This document shows positions 22,901 through 56,116 of a stretch of DNA of 64,000 nt, one piece after another. The notes beneath the pieces are model-generated. The model made no database searches. It was not told the origin of the DNA and was given only the letters and a program-made list of their open reading frames with translations. The stretch covers positions 1,614,501-1,678,500 of the forward strand of contig NC_082604.1 in NCBI RefSeq assembly GCF_030936135.1, read 5' to 3'. A program made the translations under genes and the position numbers. Position 1 is the stretch's first letter; every line of letters begins with the position of its first letter. The DNA comes from Gavia stellata (Eukaryota > Chordata > Aves > Gaviiformes > Gaviidae).

Positions 22901-25900
22901 GCATACTTTTATGAGGTTGCTCAAACTTAGGTTAACCATTTTAGTAAATGTCTTTAAACCAAGCTAAAAAAACCCCACCATTAATTATGTTGTCTGATTC
23001 TGTCAGAGAAATATAAACCTGACACCCCTTTGCCAGTATGCAGACACTGGAAAAAATCAAAATTCCCCTGGTCCTGGCAATTCCCTGCGCAAGCCGTGAT
23101 TCAGCAAGAGAGCCACGTGGGTGATGGTGCAAGAGTGATTACGCCTAGCTGCTGTGAAATGAACAGGCTCCTTTTCCTCTTTGGGGAGTGAGAGAGCAGA
23201 AAAGGAGCTTCAGGGTATATTTGCACTGCTCTTTTTTTTTTTCTTCTTCTTTTTTTAATCCCTCCTGCAGTCATCGCCCATAATGCCAAACCTCCGCAGC
23301 AATTTCAAAAGTACTTCCTGATGCTGTGGAAACTTTCCCTGCATAATGAAGACAGGGTAAGGATAAAGGAGAGAGGAACTGCTCTTTTCTTCTGCCCTCA
23401 GCTGTCAGAAAGAGACTAGTTGTTTGGATTTGAACCTGAACAAAATGATTGATTTTCAACTTCTGATGATGACTGAAGGATCCGACTTCTGTTTCCTGAA
23501 GCCATCTGTTGTGAGTGGAGCTGTTGTAATTTCTTTATGAATTCAAAGCTGCTCTGCATTGAAATGGTCCTTTGTGCAAAATAGTTTTGGATCTAGCAGT
23601 TTATTTTAGCAACAATCTTTGAAACAGCCGCCCAGAAATTATACTACTTTGTGTTATTAATTAAATCACATCTGTTAAGTTTTTCCTAAAAGCTGAGGTT
23701 TTACTAAACCACAGATTTAATGAGCTTGAAGGATTTTGTTTAACTGCAAATGACGGAGCCAGTCCCTCAGGTGGGAAGGCAATGCCCAAGCTCTTTCTGC
23801 CACCCCAGTCTGCTCTGCCAGCCCCACAGCTTGTCTTCCTGCAGCCCCGCAGCGTGTCCTCCTCCTGTAGAGCTCCTGGGCTTTATTTTGAGCAAGGTCT
23901 AGGATCTTTCTGAACACTTTGAACACTGAACAACAGATCAGAGTTGCAGCTCTGAGGGTTCTGCACAGATGCTGTTATGCCAGTTCCTTGAAGCGCCTGA
24001 TTTTCTTGTGGGATAGATGAGTTTTGCATTTCCATATACTTGCTTCCAACTTGATGCTTAAGAGTTTCTTCTCTTGAGCACGCAAGGTGCTAAGGAATAA
24101 TTCGGTTCAGATCAAGAAGCTGTAATACCGAATATGCAATCGTCCGACTCGTGCTGCTTGTGTCACTGAAAATTAAGAATGTTTACTGTAGTAAGAATTG
24201 TATTTAAAAAATATGTAAACAAAAGTGCAGTAAATATTTTTAAAATCTGCAACATGAATACTGCGTTATAGCATCGTTAAGTCAGTGACTGGGCTCTCCA
24301 AGGGACCGTGCAGGGTGTTAGTATGGGCTTGGAGGGCCAAGCCTGGTCTTGTCCAATTTCAGATGCAGGTTAGTTGTTTATCCTTACATCCTGCTCTTGC
24401 TAATATCAAGCAGCTCAAAGAACTGCACAGATGGAGGAAATAATAGGGTTTTCTTTAGAAAAATACAAAAGGTTACTCCTGATGTTGGTTTCTTCACAGC
24501 GTGTATCGTTTTGGTGTTAAAGTTTTGTGATATGCTTCTTTATCTACTGTGATTTATTTAGCCATCTGATTGTATTTCCTTGTTCAAAGGGAGGGGTGCT
24601 TTCTTTTAAATGTCTATTCCCATTTGGATAGCAGAGGACCGTATAACCTATTCTCTTCTGAGATTTGATTAGCATAAGGGAAATAGATTATGGTCTGCTA
24701 CCACTCAAAGCCCAACTTCAATAGGACTCTCGAATACCGTATGTCTGATTTGGTTGTTCAGACCAGAAATTTATCATCTCAAATTGGTGGCACGCACTTT
24801 GTGCAAACAGTACGTATTGTTAAGAAAGCGATTGGGATTAAGATCCCTGTGGGTAGGCTGCTCAGACCTGCTGTTAGATCACAGGGTTCTTAATTTTTTT
24901 TTCCCCCATATTGCAGTGTAGGTACTGGAAAATATAGAAGATCCTGCAGATAACTTGCAACATCTGAAAGAGCAATCAGTAAGTGAATTTGGAAGACTGT
25001 TGGAGGATGGGAATTGCAGTCTGATTCACGACTGCATCCCTATGGAGATGTTCAAATGTTGCAGGTCTATTTATCGCTTCATCATCAGGCAAAGGGCGCG
25101 AAGGCAGGTTTGTCTAGGTGGGTGTTGCACAGCTTTGACCGCTGTTCCACATCAGTCTTGAAGTAGAACGGGACAACCAGCACATGTCCAGTTTTCACTT
25201 GCACTGCCAGAATTTTGATATGTGCTGCTCGTGCCTCTGAAGGTATTTCTACAGAAATTATATGTTTTCATGGGCGTCCATGGTGATAATTCATTTTAAT
25301 CTCTCTTGAGCTTCACGACAAAACAGTATGCTCTTGTGCTTCATGAATTCAGGCCACTACCCTGCTTTGTTCTTCTTCATTGGGATCTGGCATTATTCAC
25401 CCAGTGCAACGACAGGGTCCGGCAGTCCACCTGTCTTTTAGTTTTTCTGCTAAGACCATGTTGTGCAAGGGATGTTGTGTAGCACAATATTTATATTTGG
25501 AAATAAGGTGTGATAATTTAGAGTGGATTGCACTGTCTTATCCTGACTCTTTTGAACAGCACTGATAATGATTGCTCTAGTGGTATAGCTGGGAGCAAGT
25601 TGTGCTTTGGGACTATGAAGGGCAGCTGACAGATGCTGGGAGGCCATTCATTTCCCAAACTGTCATGAGAGGAGGCGGAGGTCGACGCAGAGGAGATGTG
25701 TTGACTCCTCTTCCAAAGGGGTAGCTCATCATTTGAGCATATGGAGGAATGAGGGGCATCTTTTGTTATTCAGCTGTCATCGAGAGGTAATTTCTGTAAA
25801 GTAAATAGAACAAAGAAGGATTTATAGCAGAGAGGCTTCCTGTTTCTTGGTGATCAGAGAAAAATCTCCAGTATGTTATGAGGAGGGAGGAAAGGCCAGT

Positions 25901-26034
25901 GTGGATTTTCTTGAATGTAGACGTTGTGTCATGTAGATGCTTTGCTGTGCTCTGTTTTTAGCTTTAGCAGCTATTTTTGTTTATCATCTCTGTCATGTTT
26001 TTGTTAAGGACTCAAAGAGGGTTGTGGTGACAGT

Positions 26035-26147
26035 ATATACTCATTTTACAAATGGAGAAAGTGTGGCACAAAGTGGTAAAGTAATGCAAGTCCTTATTCA
26101 GAAGCGGAATGCATCCAGTGGATCTTAGTCCCCATGCTCTTTAATGT
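26035..26147 (-). repeat. MIR-type SINE relic, minus orientation
   Basis: CATTTTACAAATGGAGAAAG, then TGTGGCACAAAGTGGTAAAG, and later CCCATGCTCTTT match, in order, the reverse complement of the MIR consensus (CATTTTACAGATGAGGAAAC, TGAGGCACAGAGAGGTTAAG, CCATGCTCTT). MIR is an ancient amniote SINE, so its presence in a bird is expected. Confidence 0.6.
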
Positions 26148-26744
26148 AGGCTGCATAATTTGGGTAGAGATATTCTTAATGCTACTTAATGAGGACAGCG
26201 TGTTGAATTAAGACTTCTAAACATAAGCTATTCTTCTCTCCCCAAGATCTTGTCTGATGAATGGCAGGAAAGAAAACATCTAAAGCTTTTAAAGGTGTTT
26301 GATTCTAAAGCATGAAGCTCTTTGGACTAGAGCTACCCCTAAAAGATGTTGTACTTATGCCCTTGCGTGTACGATGCCTTTCACATACACAACCTTTGTG
26401 TGAACAGATAGTGAACCACATCTGGAAACTGGTCCACATTATAACTGACTGTTCTTTTTGACTGGGTTAGTTTAATCACTGGGAAAATTCTTCACCCCAT
26501 CCCACAAACGCTGCTGCTGGCACAAATGGGATGGCCCAGGAGCGGGAGGAGGAAGGGATCTGCTTCCTTTGGGGGAGGCATCAGTGTCTGCCAGCGCAGT
26601 GCTTGCCGAGTTCCTCAGAGTTGAATTCACACCTCCGTTCCCCGTTGGCGGAGAGAAGAAATGCTACATTCATGTCTTCTATGCTCCCTTCCTATGTTAA
26701 AACAAATATTTCTATTTCAGTGCTTTCACTAGCTATTGAGAACC

Positions 26745-46847
<20,103 letters not shown>

Positions 46848-48539
46848 CGTTACTGCCACAGCCTTCATCCTTTTTTTTGTTTGTATTTTACAAATCTTTA
46901 TAATATATGAAATTGTTACAGTTCTAGGGGGAGGGAAGGGATTTTGTGGGGGGGAAACGTCTGCAAAAGGGAAGAAACTCTCATTCAGAAGACACCCATA
47001 CTAAATCATGGTGACTCTAGTGATCCCTGTCTGGGGTCCAGAAGGAATTGAGGACTGAATTACTGGCCTTTTTGTTTTGTTTTGTTTTTTTGTTTTCCAA
47101 TCAGCCCAGAAATGCCACTTAATGTGCCCGGGGTTTTAAGGGTTTTTAACAATTTTGCTGTAGCAGCTCCCATTCATTGTACCCTTCTGGGTACTTTCAA
47201 TACTTGAACGACAGATTCAAGCTTTCGGAGAGCAGTACTAATTTTACCTGCTGATCTCTATCACTCTCCTCTTCCTCCTCTCTACCTGTTTACTTTTAAA
47301 TAGCTCTAGTAAGCTCCCATATGACTAGATTCACGGCAAGTGTGACAAATGTGAAGGTACATCTTGCCCCTCATTTCTTTTATGGATTAGCTGTTACTGT
47401 ACTGTAGAATTGACAACTTGGCTACTTAAGAAATCGTAATGTATTGAGATGTGTTTTGCTTTTTAAGATGAATATGGAGAGAGGGGGAAGAGAAGTATTC
47501 GGCTGTTTCTCATATGCCTGTGCTCTGTGGACTTTTAATCAAAGATGTGGCCTCTTTGTAGAAACTTAACGATTGGTCAAGTCTTTGGATGTCGGTTTAT
47601 GGATATGTAGGTAGGGGTCAGATACTTTATTTATGATCAAATGATCAGCTATAGTCAGGGCAAGAAAAAAAATTCCAGCTGTCTTCCTGTCTGCTCTTTT
47701 TTTCCCATTAGACTTGCTGGCCAGAAGCTTAAGGGATAATGTGCTTGGTGCGGTCGGTGGTTCAAAAACATGTATTGTACCTGTGCTCTGACTTGGGCTT
47801 TGGAAGTTATGCTGGTGCCTTTGACTTCTTTATTTTACGTTTCCCTTCTTTGTATCAAATACATTTTTGTATATGTTGTAATTTTTTTCCCCAAGCAAAT
47901 AATGCATCAACCTATGGAGTTGTCAGAGTTTAAGTATTAGAGCTATTTTTTCCAATTTTGTATGTGCTCCATTTGTACTAATGAAATCAGAAGAACAAAT
48001 AATCAGATCTGAGGACACTGAAGATACAGGATTTTTTAAATATGATTCAAACAGAAGACTATGAACACCTGGAAATGCCAAAGCGCTGTTCTGAGAAGGT
48101 GAAAGCTGAGAGGGGAGAACAGTGCCATCAGACGTCCATGGGGCTTATTTGTCCGGCTAGTTCGAGGCTGAGGAGACATGATGTGTCACACCGATCCTTT
48201 CTCGCTAAAGACGTTGTACCAGCTAGAACGGCTGAAGTCAAACATTCAATGCAAGAAAAAGTGCCTCCCTCTGAAGGACAGTGAGCAACTTGAGCGGTTG
48301 AGTTCTTGGGGTTATTACCAGGGGCAAGTGTAGAAGAGCCTGTGCTCTGCCTTCTTCTAGTGCTACAGTCTATGCATTTCAACTTCCTCAACAGTTTGAC
48401 AAAGAGCCAACTGTAGTTACAATGTGCCAAACGATTCTGTGAAAGAATAACCATTAATTTAGTGGGATTTTATTGCATCCCCAGTGGGGCAGGACCTGGG
48501 ACGGATAGGGTTATGGCTGGGTATGGACGGGGGACCCTG

Positions 48540-48545
48540 AATAAA
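48540..48545 (+). terminator. Candidate proximal poly(A) signal of PAK2
   Basis: AATAAA followed by a T-rich stretch (ATTTTTTTGCACAC). Use of this site would give a 3' UTR of about 1.7 kb. Confidence 0.4.
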
Positions 48546-49212
48546 AATTTTTTTGCACACTTTTACGAATATTGCTGGCAGAAGATAGAAGTAATTTTCA
48601 GATAATTTCGGTATTTGTATAGCGATAGAGATAACTATGTTTTGGGGACTGGTAACCAAGGCATGACAAAACCAACTTCCAGCTGAGAGCGGCCGGCTAG
48701 GACAGTGGAGGCTGTTTGTGATGATGATGATGGAGGGGAAGCAGGGCTAGGGTCGCGCAGCGTCTGCTGCGGCTCACTAGCGTCTAGGAAATGGTGTGGT
48801 ACCAACAAGATGCCTTGTGCAGGGCACTGCAGTATTGCCGTTCAGCTCGCATTCTGCTCTTGTGTGGTAGTAAGAATTTACGTCGGATGAATTACGTTAA
48901 CTGCTTTATCAAAGGAATATATCCCTCTAGCTGTTAGTGTAAGAATAGTTTACGGTTTTAAATTCAAGGAAGTGTCTCATTCCAGGCAAGTAAATCCAGA
49001 TGCATTTCCCAGGCAAAATTTCTTGCGAGCCATGGACACTGTAAACGCTGTAATGGTGATGCCCCCGGGTTGAATGTGTCTGGCTCCCTGATAAAATGAA
49101 GTAGCGAGGAGGCTTGGCTGAGGAAACAAAACCTGTCGTACTGATGATTCCCTCTTTGTCCATTGCTGGCAATGGACTTTGTGAAACTCCTTGTGCCAGA
49201 GTGAAACTGGGA

Positions 49213-49257
49213 GCTTTTCTTTCTTTTTCTTTCTTTCTTTCTTTCTTTTTTTTTTCT
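49213..49257 (+). repeat. CTTT microsatellite
   Basis: Imperfect CTTT units followed by a T-run, inside the long PAK2 3' UTR. Confidence 0.9.
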
Positions 49258-50563
49258 TGGCACAATCTAGACAGTAAGATAACTTGCGATAAATTTAGGT
49301 TTTTTTAAAATAGAAAACCAAGAAATCTTAAGTAATTTTAACTTATTAGTTCACTTTTATTGATGAATGAGAATGGTTTAAAACATATATTACAAAATTT
49401 TCCCAATTCAGTCTACTTCGGAGATTATTTCCAAACTTTCAGCCTTCTTAGCACACAAAACTTGGCCCAATCCAGAAGTTACTGAACCGTATCTCGGTGC
49501 TTGCTGTGTGACCTGGATTGGTGTTTAGCTCTGAAGTCGAGAAGCGTCCACATCTCCCCCTCTGCATGCAGCAGTTTTATTGTTACGTGGTGAGGTTTCT
49601 CACTCCCTGCTGCCAGAAATCAGGGCCAGAGATGGAGCTGGCAGGAGAGGAGAGCCAGGAGAAGGTTGCCCTACTGTGCTTTTGTGTCTTAGTGGGTCAG
49701 GCATCGCTTTTCTAACCGTGTCGGCTGGGTGTGTCTGCAAGATTAAAAAATGCAAGCCGTGTTTTTTGTGGTTTTTTTTTTTTTTTTCCCCTGAAGGGAG
49801 CAGATTAGCGTCCTTAAGGCTTGCTGTAAGGCTGTTCAACTCTGCTAGTATCACTAGGGCAGACAGAGACCAGCCAGAGTTTGAGTAGGTGATGATAAGG
49901 GAAGGATTGCATCTGAAAGTGATTTCCTCTCTCTTGGGTGCCAGCGTAAGATCCTGAGTCAGATTTTAATCCAATGCGCGTGCGATACATACGAAGTGTA
50001 ATGTACAATGGTGTCGTTAGTTGGGTATACGGAGCCAGGCAGCTGATGTCTGAGTTGCCAGCGTGCGGGGAATGTGTGGCTCCTGGGATTTTCTTGTTAT
50101 CACAGAATAAACCAGACTTTTAAAGAAAAGCAACCATGGCGCTGGGAATGTGCACTTTGACCTGCCTTAGGTGTTAACGAGACTAATTGTAGGCTTCCCC
50201 CCCACTGCCAGCTCTCTTCTGCAGGGAGGTGCAGAAGGTGTGGCTAGAACAATGGGAGAGGCTGGGTCCCTTTGCCAGAGGGGATGGTGGGTGGGCTGGG
50301 GAGGGGGCAAGAAGGTTGTTAAGGGTCTCTCCAGCTGGAGTTGAATGAATAAATAAATGTCTCTGGTCCGTTTTTCCCTCTGCTCCTCACGCTGTCAATG
50401 GAAATGGAAGTAGGTGCAAGCTTTCTTTTTATTTTTTTAACTGTCTTCAGATTTTAATGTTGCCTTTTGTGTAATTTAATCCCATTATGTTATTTAATTG
50501 TTACTGCAATATTAACTACTGTATTTGTTGACTTTGTTTAATAACTGTTCTTTCAGGGCTAGA

Positions 50564-50569
50564 AATAAA
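50564..50569 (+). terminator. Candidate distal poly(A) signal of PAK2
   Basis: AATAAA in AGAAATAAACTTTT, followed within 30 bases by a TTTGTTTTTTTT stretch of the kind that lies downstream of cleavage sites. Confidence 0.6.
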
Positions 50570-52980
50570 CTTTTAAAAAACATTTGTTTTTTTTCCCCCC
50601 TTCCCCGTCATGAGTTTATACTATCTAAGACAAGAGTAGCTGAAAAGAGTACAAGTTTAGATGTCTTAATGAGATTAACAGAATGTATTTGTTTGTAATT
50701 AAGCTTCTTACGAATGCTTTAATTATGATGGATATAATTTTATGCTATACTAGCCTGTCCTGTTTCTTTTAAAATGTTATTACTCATCGGTGTCTGTACC
50801 AACCTCGTGATAACTGCAAGCTTTCCTTGCCGCCATGCGCTGCTGGCAGATGGTTATGCCTCCCGCAGAATGCTCCAGATCACTGGCAGGAGGAGAGCAG
50901 CTCTGAAACACCCTTTTCACCCACCGTGGAAGAGAGATCCCTTGCTCTTCTTGCGAAGGGAGCAAAGCAAAGACCAACCTAGTTGGTCACCGTCGCATCT
51001 TCCACCATTCATTTGCTGTAAAGTAGCCTTTTGGTAGTGACTGGGGTGGGACTGATGGGCCAGTAAACTGCAGTCGTGGCAATATGATGATGTTCCAGTA
51101 ACTATTCTGAACAGGACTGCTTTATTTTGCACCGTGAATATCATCCAGTATCCTGCATATAAACCTTAACGGCACAGGAGACGCGGGGAATGAGCTGTCC
51201 TAGTGGCCACTTGGAAGATGCTGCTGCTGGTTCTGCACCGTCCCCACTGATCAGCGTTTGACCGGCAGAGCCGAACAGGAGGAGGACGCTGGGTGTCGAC
51301 AGCTCGCCTAGGACTTGGGATGAGATCGATGGTGCCTGTTGGTAGGCTGCGGAGACTCGCTCCTGTTTTTCGCCGAAATTACAAAAATGCTGTGGCGTGT
51401 TGGCGTGGCAGTCTAGCTAAAGAAAAGGACATCTAAATGAATTTACTTTGGGGTTGAGACCGGTTTAGTTGAAATCCAGATGAAGTTTCTGTCTCAGTCG
51501 TGAACGTCAAGGACTCGTCGTGTCGTGTGTTACCCATGTGTGATTGGGAAATCATCTCTTCCCCTTTCTTGCATGTTGTACAAGCTTTGCTCATACCACT
51601 GACAAAGGGAAATGAAGAAACCACTCGTCTTCAGAAGCCTTTTCAACCAGACATGAGAATGTTGTTTTGCACAAAGCACTGTCTCTTCAGGTTAATTAAT
51701 TTGTTGTAGTATCTTTGTCTTTATATATAATTGACCCTTTATGCATTTAAACTGATGTTCTCTAACTCTGCATTTAAGTGATTTTGCATTTAATTTATTG
51801 GGGGGGGGGAAGTTGACAGGAGGAGGGAGAAGGTGTTTTGTGGAACTCGCTAATTGTCTGGGTATCGGTACTTGTGCTGCTTAAAGGGGAGCAGGATTTT
51901 GGCTGAATGTGGTTCGCACAAGTTGAAAGTTGTTAGTCCTTGCTTGATAAATCCAACTAAGTCCTGTGTGAACTTGCTCATCCCTTGCATATACCTGGCC
52001 TAGACTAAAACCAAGAGCAGCCCCATCATTTTGGATCAAGGTTGGGTATTTACCATCTTGAAGAACAATGTTTTAAAGTTGGGGGCAACGATTTCTCCCT
52101 TTCAAGGCTGCTGATTGCGTGTAGAGAGTTTACCGCAAAGCTGAGCGCAGTTATTTGGGCTGCACCAGCAACACACAGGTTAAAAACGGGATGGCTGAAA
52201 GCGGAGGTTCTTCATTTCTAATTAGTGTTTTCCTGGTGATGGTGATGCCTGAAGACAAGTGTTGGGTTTCAGCATGATTCGTGTGGCTCCTGTACGAGCA
52301 CAGCAGCTGTCTGCGAATGTCTGCTCCCGGGGATTTGTACAGCTGCATTTTTTTCCTATTTTGTTAACTTGCATTTTGCTCTGAAAATTGTTTTTGATAA
52401 AAATAGCCATCCTCAGTCATGAGAGAAAGGTACGTGAAACTGTGCTGAGCTCAGCTAAATTCTGGATGTTGCTCTCCAGATGTGTGGAGGAAGCAGGTTT
52501 TTCCAAGCGCTTTTTTCCCTGCTTTGAACTCCAGCCTAAGGAAGGATATATATTTTATTTTTTTCTTGAGGGAGGAAAATACCGACAAGTGAGAGCAGCG
52601 AATTTCTGCTCTCACTGTAATTTCTCTATCTGCAGTCTGTTACGAGGGAGGAGGGCAGTGCTGATGCTGTCATTCCCTTACGGCAATGGCGATACTGCTT
52701 TTTCCCGATCCTGTCCGCCAGCCAGTGTCTGCAGGGGGAATATCTTCCAGCACATCGTAACTTCATTTCAAAACCCACTTCCCTATTGACCCGATTATTG
52801 AAACAGCCTGTGGGGGCTGATGATTTTATATTTTTTTCTTTTTATTTTTAATGGGGTTTGCCCACTGGGAAGTTAAGGATTGCTCATTCTCTTTAGGACG
52901 CTAAAAGGCTGCCGGACTTCTGCTTTGGAGAAGATGTATTGAGTCAGTAGAGAGGAGGATGGGACTGGAATAGCAGACAG

Positions 52981-53020
52981 TATGTCTCAATGCGCAGATA
53001 CGTCTCAGTGCGCAGACTCA
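52981..53020 (+). repeat. Imperfect 20-base tandem pair
   Basis: TATGTCTCAATGCGCAGATA is followed directly by CGTCTCAGTGCGCAGACTCA. The two share most positions, which suggests an older local duplication. Confidence 0.7.
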
Positions 53021-55946
53021 AATTTCTGGTGTTTTCTGAATGGTTTGTGAATAATTAATCTGGCTCATCATAACTGCAGCTCAACGGAGAAGATGCTGAT
53101 ACGACTCAGTGCATCTCCGTGGGATGTTCTGGAGGGGGAACAGGGGTGACCTTCCTAGGGACAGACGTCTCCCTTGAATTCAAGGTTTCTAGAGCCAAGG
53201 ACGATCCGTCTTTGTTATTTTTTCCTCCCAGCGAATGCTTGTTCTAAGGATTCAGTTCTCTTCACGCAGCCCAATTAACTCGTGGCTCTCCTTGAGCCCT
53301 TTTCATCTGGCTGCCTGTGGGAGGAAACCTGCTGCTGGGTTTCTGCTGCCTTGTCGCAGCAGCTGATAACAGTTGGCTGCTCTTGGAAAGCTCTTATCCA
53401 TTCCCCTGCCCAGTGAAATTCTCCTTAAATAACCTTACAACTGTATTCAGCTGGAGCAATTACCTCTTTGTGGGTGAAAATAGCATGGCAGGGGGGGAGC
53501 CAGGGTAGTTCTGTTTGGCTTTTGTACCCTTCAGTGTTTTTGGAGAGCGTTTATTTTACTTAACTGTGGAAATGCCAGCTTGTTCCTATCCCATGGCTAA
53601 AAAAAACCCCATTTAAAATACCTGCATTTTAAGCTGTTGCAGTTTTTGACAGCCCTGAAAGCAAATTTGGTTTAGAAAAGACACTGATGTTCCAGCCAGA
53701 GAAAAGTGGTTTTCAGTGCGGGTATCTGAATTCTTAAGACAGTCTTGTTTCTAGAAGAGCAGTTGTGCAAAGCCGCGTGGACTCTCGGTTTTGCCTTTGC
53801 AGTGGCCCGAAGACGCGCTCCAGTACAGAGCTTTCAGCGTGCCGCCTTCTGCTGTCGGCACTAATGGGAGATAGCAGACGAGCCGTTTGCCTCTCTGTCA
53901 CTGGCGTTATTTAATCCCGTAATTATCCTCATAAGCAACAGCTTCCAGCTCCTCTCTCCAGCCTGGGTTAAATATCCCACAATTCCAGGATGTGCCGTCG
54001 GCATAATTACAGGCGATGGATGGGAAATAGTTTTTAAAGACCTCTCAACGTTTACTTCCTAAGGCCCAACTTTTAAAACGCTTGAGAAGAAGGGAAAAAT
54101 CAGTTCCTGTGGGAAGGAAGAGATGCTGGGATTTTTTGCCTGGTTTTACCGTGGGTCTCACAATGTTTTCCATGTCACAGCTGTGTTTGGAGGAAGGGGA
54201 TGAGAATGCACTTGCTTTTTAGGCATTAGCACGTGGCAGCTTTCTCTTGTAAGAGTAGCTAGAAATATTAGCGTAAGGGGTACGCGTTAACCCCCTTTTT
54301 TGTTGTTGTTGATGCCGACGGACTCTGCTCAATGGCCGAGGTGCTCTCTGGAGGGAACCTGTCAAAAAGCTCTCATCTGCTCTATCAACACCCTCTGTTC
54401 AAACACTGGTAGGAGGGATTGAGAGGCGGGACGGGAAGATCTGTGGTGTTCCTCGCTGCAAACTGCCCTTCTATCTCCCGTGTCCCGTGAGCCATCCGTT
54501 CCTCTTCCAGGGACTTGGGTTGGGCTGGTGCCGCTGGGTCCTCGTAAGGTTTCGTTTCTAAAAATGGGAGTTTGGGAAACAGGAAAGTAGAGGAGATAGA
54601 AAGAAACTAACTGGATAGCCGCGTTCAGTTTTTGTGGTGTTCCGCAGAGATGAGTAGCTTCGTCTGACCAGCACTTTGTCACTGCCAGAGGTGAATTTTC
54701 ACGAGGTCAAAAATACTAATTTTCTGACTCTTTTAAAGCATGTTTCATCATCCTTTAGTCAGGCAGGGTTGTTTGCTCATTTGAGGCAAAAGATGCCCAC
54801 TTGTTGCCTTCTGGAGAGAGAAATGGGTTAAAAATAGTAAAAATGTGATACGTTTTGAGGCAGGCCAACCAAAACAGGGCAGTTCTGGCGCGGAGGAGGG
54901 GAGGGCTTGGACCATGGGCTGTTTGCAGCGTGAACCCTCTCCCTACTCGGGCTTACCAAGGTTTCCAAAGCAAGTGCTGTGTGCCGGGATCAAGTACCTT
55001 CCCGAAACCACCCTTGGGTGGGCACTTGGTGATAGCAATGACTGCGGGAATGAAGATGAAAGGAAGGGAGAGCGTTACAGGAGGAGATGCTGAGGCCGGT
55101 CGTGACCTTCACAAACTTCTCCAAAATGCCCTACCAAAATGTCGTGTTTCTTTTCTGCTGCGGCAAGGGCTGTAAGGAGAGAGGCTGAGCAGCTCCGATG
55201 CCTTCGCAGCGTACGCTCCTGGTTTTCACGGGTTGGTCCGCGCTGCCGTAGCCGGCTTGAACTCTATTAAGTGCCTCATCCCTGGCTCAAGTGCGCTTCA
55301 AACCTGTGTCTCCTGGCAATTTCTCTTACAAATTACTAGGGGGGAAAATAAAATGGCATTAATAAAAGCTGTTGGCTCCTTGCATGCGTTAAGCTGCCGA
55401 CGGGGCGGTGAGAGGAGCCTGCGTTACCCACCGGTGCTGCCTGCGCAAGGGTGCAGGACCGGGCTTTTGCCCTGGGCGTGGAGTACCAAGCACGGCAGCC
55501 CAGCAGCTTTTTCACGGTACGTCCCGCTGCTTGTTCCCCTGATAGCAGAGCAGGCCCTGGGCACGTTTATCCCTGCACCATGCCGGCAGTGAAGGAGATG
55601 CTATTCTGACTGTAGGGATGGGAAATGTGGGCTCAGGGTGGTGTAATTTCTGCTGCAGAGCAGGGAGGTGACCCAGAAGACACATAACGAATTGTTTATG
55701 CTCTGTTAACCGTGAGTCCCTGATAATATGACATTATCCACCCCATCCCGCCCTTCCTGCCGTGGCCTGCGCTGCTCCTGTGCTTTCCATCGCTCACCAT
55801 CCCCTTTATTCCTGCAGACCCACAGTGGTGGGAGTCCGGGGGTTTCCAGTGACCTGGCGGGAGCTGGGGCAGAGGATGCAACCGCTGGAGCGAACACGGC
55901 GTATTTTGTCACCTATGATCGCTGGCGACTCCGTCTCATCTGGTGA

Positions 55947-56116
55947 AGCGTTGGAAGAGGCTGCCCAGAGAGGTGGTGGAGTCACCATCACTGGAGGTGT
56001 TCAAGGAACGTGTGGACGTGGCACTACGGAACATGGTTTAGTGGGCATGGGGGTGTTGGGGTGATGGTTGGACCTGATGATCTTATAGGTCTTTTCCAAC
56101 CTTAGTGATTCTGTAT
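55947..56116 (+). repeat. CR1 LINE 3' end, well preserved
   Basis: GGCTGCCCAGAGAGGTGGTG, GAGTCACCATCACTGGAGGT, GTTCAAGGAACGTGTGGACG, GGACCTGATGATCTTATAGG and TCTTTTCCAACCTTAGTGAT ending in ATTCTGTA are the diagnostic 3' end of avian CR1. It is strongly 5'-truncated, as most CR1 copies are, and much closer to consensus than the copy at 38868-39227, so it inserted later. Confidence 0.95.

Larger units (their letters stand above)
3591..26720 (+). other. PAK2: PAK2 intron 1 (23.1 kb)
   Basis: The intron runs from GTGAGT to TTCTATTTCAG. I see no supported exon in it on either strand. The longest frames, such as 5981-6544 (-), match nothing I know. It holds a 17-G run, old MIR-like relics, a 24-base tandem duplication and several T-runs of 10-17 bases. 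CpG-richer islets near 17210-17410 and 20400-20540 could be enhancers. The first contains a perfect 10-base palindrome, ACGACGTCGT, near 17400. That is inference only. Confidence 0.8.
46848..50590 (+). other. PAK2: PAK2 3' UTR (about 3.7 kb)
   Basis: It follows the PAK2 stop without a visible 3' splice site and ends after the AATAAA at 50564-50569, which is followed by GT- and T-rich sequence. The mammalian PAK2 3' UTR is also several kilobases long, from memory. The AATAAA sites at 48540 and 50348 are alternative ends. The small frames in it are not supported as genes. Confidence 0.7.
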
